The notes under the pieces: generated by a model
What the model was told of the DNA's origin: nothing
The model's database searches: none
Seen by the model: the letters and a program-made list of their open reading frames with translations, nothing else
DNA from: a virus
DNA length: 22,072 nt
IMG/VR virus record: IMGVR_UViG_3300044612_000982
Span: 1-22,072 of that record
Strand: one strand, 5' to 3'
Translations under genes and position numbers: made by a program
Part shown: piece by piece, positions 19,655-22,072 of the stretch
Numbering within the stretch: position 1 is the stretch's first letter
Layout: every line of letters starts with the position of its first letter

Positions 19655-22072
19655 TGCAACCAATCATTCCACTCCAAAAGGGCGGTAATCTGTCCGCGTT
19701 GTCGTACGCTGAAAACGAGACGACGAAAGAAGTAGACACGGACAAAGAAATCCAAGATCTGGCCGAGGCGCTTGACATCGACATTGACGATGTAGAGTCA
19801 GAGGTTATTGAGTTGGAAGACGGCTCTGTTGTGGTGAACATGACAGAGGTTGAAAAGCCGTCACAGAATCCAGAGTTCTACGCCAACTTGGCAGAAGAAA
19901 TGGAAGAGGGTATCTTGGACAGTTTAGCATCCGAGTACCTTGACCTGATTGAAGTGGACCGCGAGTCGCGCAAACAGCGTGACAAGCAGTACGAAGAGGG
20001 CATCCGCCGCACAGGTTTGGGCAACGACGCCCCCGGCGGTGCAACGTTTGACGGCGCGTCCAAGGTGGTTCACCCTATCATGGCAGAGGCCTGCGTGGAC
20101 TTTGCGGCAAACGCCTGCAAAGAGTTGTTGCCGGCAGACGGATTGGTGCGCACCTTTATCAAGGGCAAGGCGGACCAAACTCGTTTGGACACAGCACAGC
20201 GTAAAGCCAACTTCCTGAACTGGCAGTTGACAGAGCAGGTTGAAGAGTACCGCGACGAGATGGAGCAGTTGTTTACACAGCTTCCCCTTGGCGGCTCACA
20301 GTATCTCAAATGGAGATGGGACAAGGACCTGAACCGCCCAGTGCCAGAATGGGTTCCAATTGACAACGTGCTGTTGCCTTTTGCGTCGACAAATTTTTAC
20401 TCAGCCGCGCGTGTTACAGAACAGCAAGACATCACCGAAGATATGTTCAAGCAACGTATCGAAGTTGGTGAGTACCGCGACATTGAGATATACACCTCTG
20501 ACCTGTTGCCTGAGAACCAGACACAGTCTAAAAAGGCCAACGACAAAATTGAAGGTCTAACAGAGCCAACGAAGAACGTAGACGGTTTGCGCCGCGTGTA
20601 CGAAATTACCGCGTTCTTGCGTTTGGAAGACGACCCGCTGACAAAAGGTGCACGTGCGCCGTATGTTATGACGGTGGACGAGATTTCAAGCAAGGTGGTT
20701 GCACTGTACCGTAACTGGCAGTCTGGTGACCTGCGCATGCGCAAGCTCGACTGGATGGTGGAGTACAAGTTTATTCCATGGCGCGGCGCTTATGCGATTG
20801 GTATGCCACACCTGATTGGTGGACTATCCGCGGCACTGACTGGTTCATTGCGCGCGTTGATGGACTCAGCGCACGTGAACAACAGCCAGACCATGTTGAA
20901 GCTAAAAGGCGGACGCATTGGTGGACAGACAGACCGCATTGAACCAACTCAGGTCGTAGAGATCGAGGGTTCACCCGGCGTGGACGACGTGCGTAAGTTG
21001 GCAATGCCACTGCCGTTCAACCCACCGTCTTCTGTGCTGTACAACCTGTTAGGTTGGTTGACTGACGCGGCTAAAGGTGTTGTGAAGACCAGCGAAGGCC
21101 GTATTGCCGACGCGGGTAGCAACACACCTGTTGGCACAACACAGGCGCTCATCGAGCAGGGTTCTAAAGTATTCTCAAGCATTCACGCACGACTGCACCG
21201 CAGTCAGGCTAAGAGCTTGCAGGTCTTGTCACGTATCAACCACTGGTACTTGGAAGACATGGACAACCAGTCCGGTGCCGAGATCGCGGTTGAGGACTTT
21301 GAAGACAATTCAGACGTCAGCCCTATCTCTGACCCTAACATTTTCAGCGAAACACAGCGTTTAACTCAGGCTCAACTGGTAATGCAGTTGGCAGACAAGG
21401 CGCCCCAGTTGTACAACGTGCGGGAAGCGCACATGCGCGTGATGAAGTTGATGAAGGTGCCTGACATTGAGAAGGTCATGCCTAACCCACAGGGCTCGGT
21501 TGAAAGCAACCCTGCACTGGAGAACGTTCAGATGACAATGGGCCACGCGGCGGCCGCGTTCCCAGACCAGAGCCACATTGACCACCTGAAGGTGCACTTG
21601 GCGTACATGATGGACCCTGCGTACGGCGGCAACCCACTCATTGGCCCCGGTGTGACGCCTTTGATGTTGGAGCACATCAAGCAACACTTAACACTGCACT
21701 ACCTGCAGTCGATGCGCAACTACGTGTCACACGCCGCTGGTGGAGAAGACTCGTTCAAGTTGAACGAAGAGCGCAAGCTGGACCTAGCCGCCCAAGAGGC
21801 GCTGGCAATGGCCGCGCAGTTGGTCAACCAAGACGCGCAGAAGACATTCGAGGGCATCACACCAATTATTCAGCAGTTGGTGCAACAGATGCAACAGGCC
21901 AAGCAGACCCAGATGCAGTCAGTGGCGATGGCGGACCCAACGTCTCAGGCACTCATCCAGACACAGATGGCCGAGACAAAGCGCAAGACAGAAGAGGCGC
22001 AGGCCAGATTCCAGTTGGAGCGCGAGAAGATGCAGGCCGAGATGGCAGACAAGGTGCGCGACATGCAGGCCA
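19654..22072 (+). CDS. Portal protein, C-terminus cut by window edge
   Basis: 806 residues visible. An acidic N-terminal arm (about 1-100) precedes the conserved core: YEEGIRRTGLGNDAPGGATF and GASKVVHPIMAEACVDFAAN then CKELLPADGLVRTFIKG (about 113-170). A stem region with LPLGGSQYLKWRW follows, and around 440-520 a helical wing includes KTSEGRIADAGSNTPVGTTQ. The C-terminus from about residue 730 is a Gln/Met-rich coiled coil (QQLVQQMQQAKQTQMQSVAM). This length and layout fit the very long portals of N4-like and related phages. It forms the dodecameric head vertex through which terL packages DNA. Confidence 0.85.
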   Translation, partial: MQPIIPLQKGGNLSALSYAENETTKEVDTDKEIQDLAEALDIDIDDVESEVIELEDGSVVVNMTEVEKPSQNPEFYANLAEEMEEGILDSLASEYLDLIEVDRESRKQRDKQYEEGIRRTGLGNDAPGGATFDGASKVVHPIMAEACVDFAANACKELLPADGLVRTFIKGKADQTRLDTAQRKANFLNWQLTEQVEEYRDEMEQLFTQLPLGGSQYLKWRWDKDLNRPVPEWVPIDNVLLPFASTNFYSAARVTEQQDITEDMFKQRIEVGEYRDIEIYTSDLLPENQTQSKKANDKIEGLTEPTKNVDGLRRVYEITAFLRLEDDPLTKGARAPYVMTVDEISSKVVALYRNWQSGDLRMRKLDWMVEYKFIPWRGAYAIGMPHLIGGLSAALTGSLRALMDSAHVNNSQTMLKLKGGRIGGQTDRIEPTQVVEIEGSPGVDDVRKLAMPLPFNPPSSVLYNLLGWLTDAAKGVVKTSEGRIADAGSNTPVGTTQALIEQGSKVFSSIHARLHRSQAKSLQVLSRINHWYLEDMDNQSGAEIAVEDFEDNSDVSPISDPNIFSETQRLTQAQLVMQLADKAPQLYNVREAHMRVMKLMKVPDIEKVMPNPQGSVESNPALENVQMTMGHAAAAFPDQSHIDHLKVHLAYMMDPAYGGNPLIGPGVTPLMLEHIKQHLTLHYLQSMRNYVSHAAGGEDSFKLNEERKLDLAAQEALAMAAQLVNQDAQKTFEGITPIIQQLVQQMQQAKQTQMQSVAMADPTSQALIQTQMAETKRKTEEAQARFQLEREKMQAEMADKVRDMQA

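Overview
The window is a piece of a tailed double-stranded DNA bacteriophage genome (or a prophage of one). It carries a large terminase, a very long portal protein, a primase/helicase, a phage sigma factor and about fifty short, tightly overlapping genes. No tRNA, rRNA, CRISPR array or insertion sequence was seen. A textbook Fur-box dyad and perfect sigma-54 type -24/-12 consensus sites in the control region suggest a proteobacterial host. This is inference; no taxonomic marker is present.

Layout. (1) Positions 1-7401 are one leftward (minus-strand) operon. It is chained by ATGA/TAATG overlaps and carries small unknown proteins, a Rap1a-like secreted protein, a sigma-70 family protein without region 4, a JmjC/FIH-like dioxygenase and, at the left edge, an archaeo-eukaryotic type primase fused to a D5_N/helicase part (cut by the window). 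(2) Positions 7416-7529 hold a palindromic iteron element with a 26-nt homopolymer at its centre. (3) Positions 7553-14545 are a second leftward block of about 27 small genes. In its upstream half (9869-14604) these are separated by a near-identical 29-bp element seven times, four times or so accompanied by a conserved GC-rich hairpin. (4) Positions 14605-15459 are a non-coding control region with a Fur box, three 35-37 bp dyads at exact 43-bp spacing (each containing face-to-face sigma-54 consensus sites), five GGGTAT dyads, a 20-bp perfect palindrome, an AT-rich segment and a second copy of the iteron/homopolymer element in inverted orientation. (5) Positions 15460-22072 are the rightward packaging and structural operon: a degenerate stand-alone Hint/LAGLIDADG protein, TerL, a small protein, a 546-aa unknown and the portal (cut by the right edge).

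How it works together (inference). The control region divides leftward early functions from rightward late functions. The repeated 29-bp element, always just upstream of a ribosome binding site, looks like a phage-specific promoter or operator that gives each early gene cluster its own start. The two inverted iteron/homopolymer elements each sit just upstream of an outward-reading operon. They are candidates for replication origins served by the primase-helicase, or for paired middle/late control sites. The left operon also supplies a sigma factor that could redirect host RNA polymerase. The most unusual items are the iteron pair, the sigma-54-like dyad array with a Fur box, the region-4-less sigma, the FIH-like hydroxylase and the splice-dead Hint protein beside TerL.
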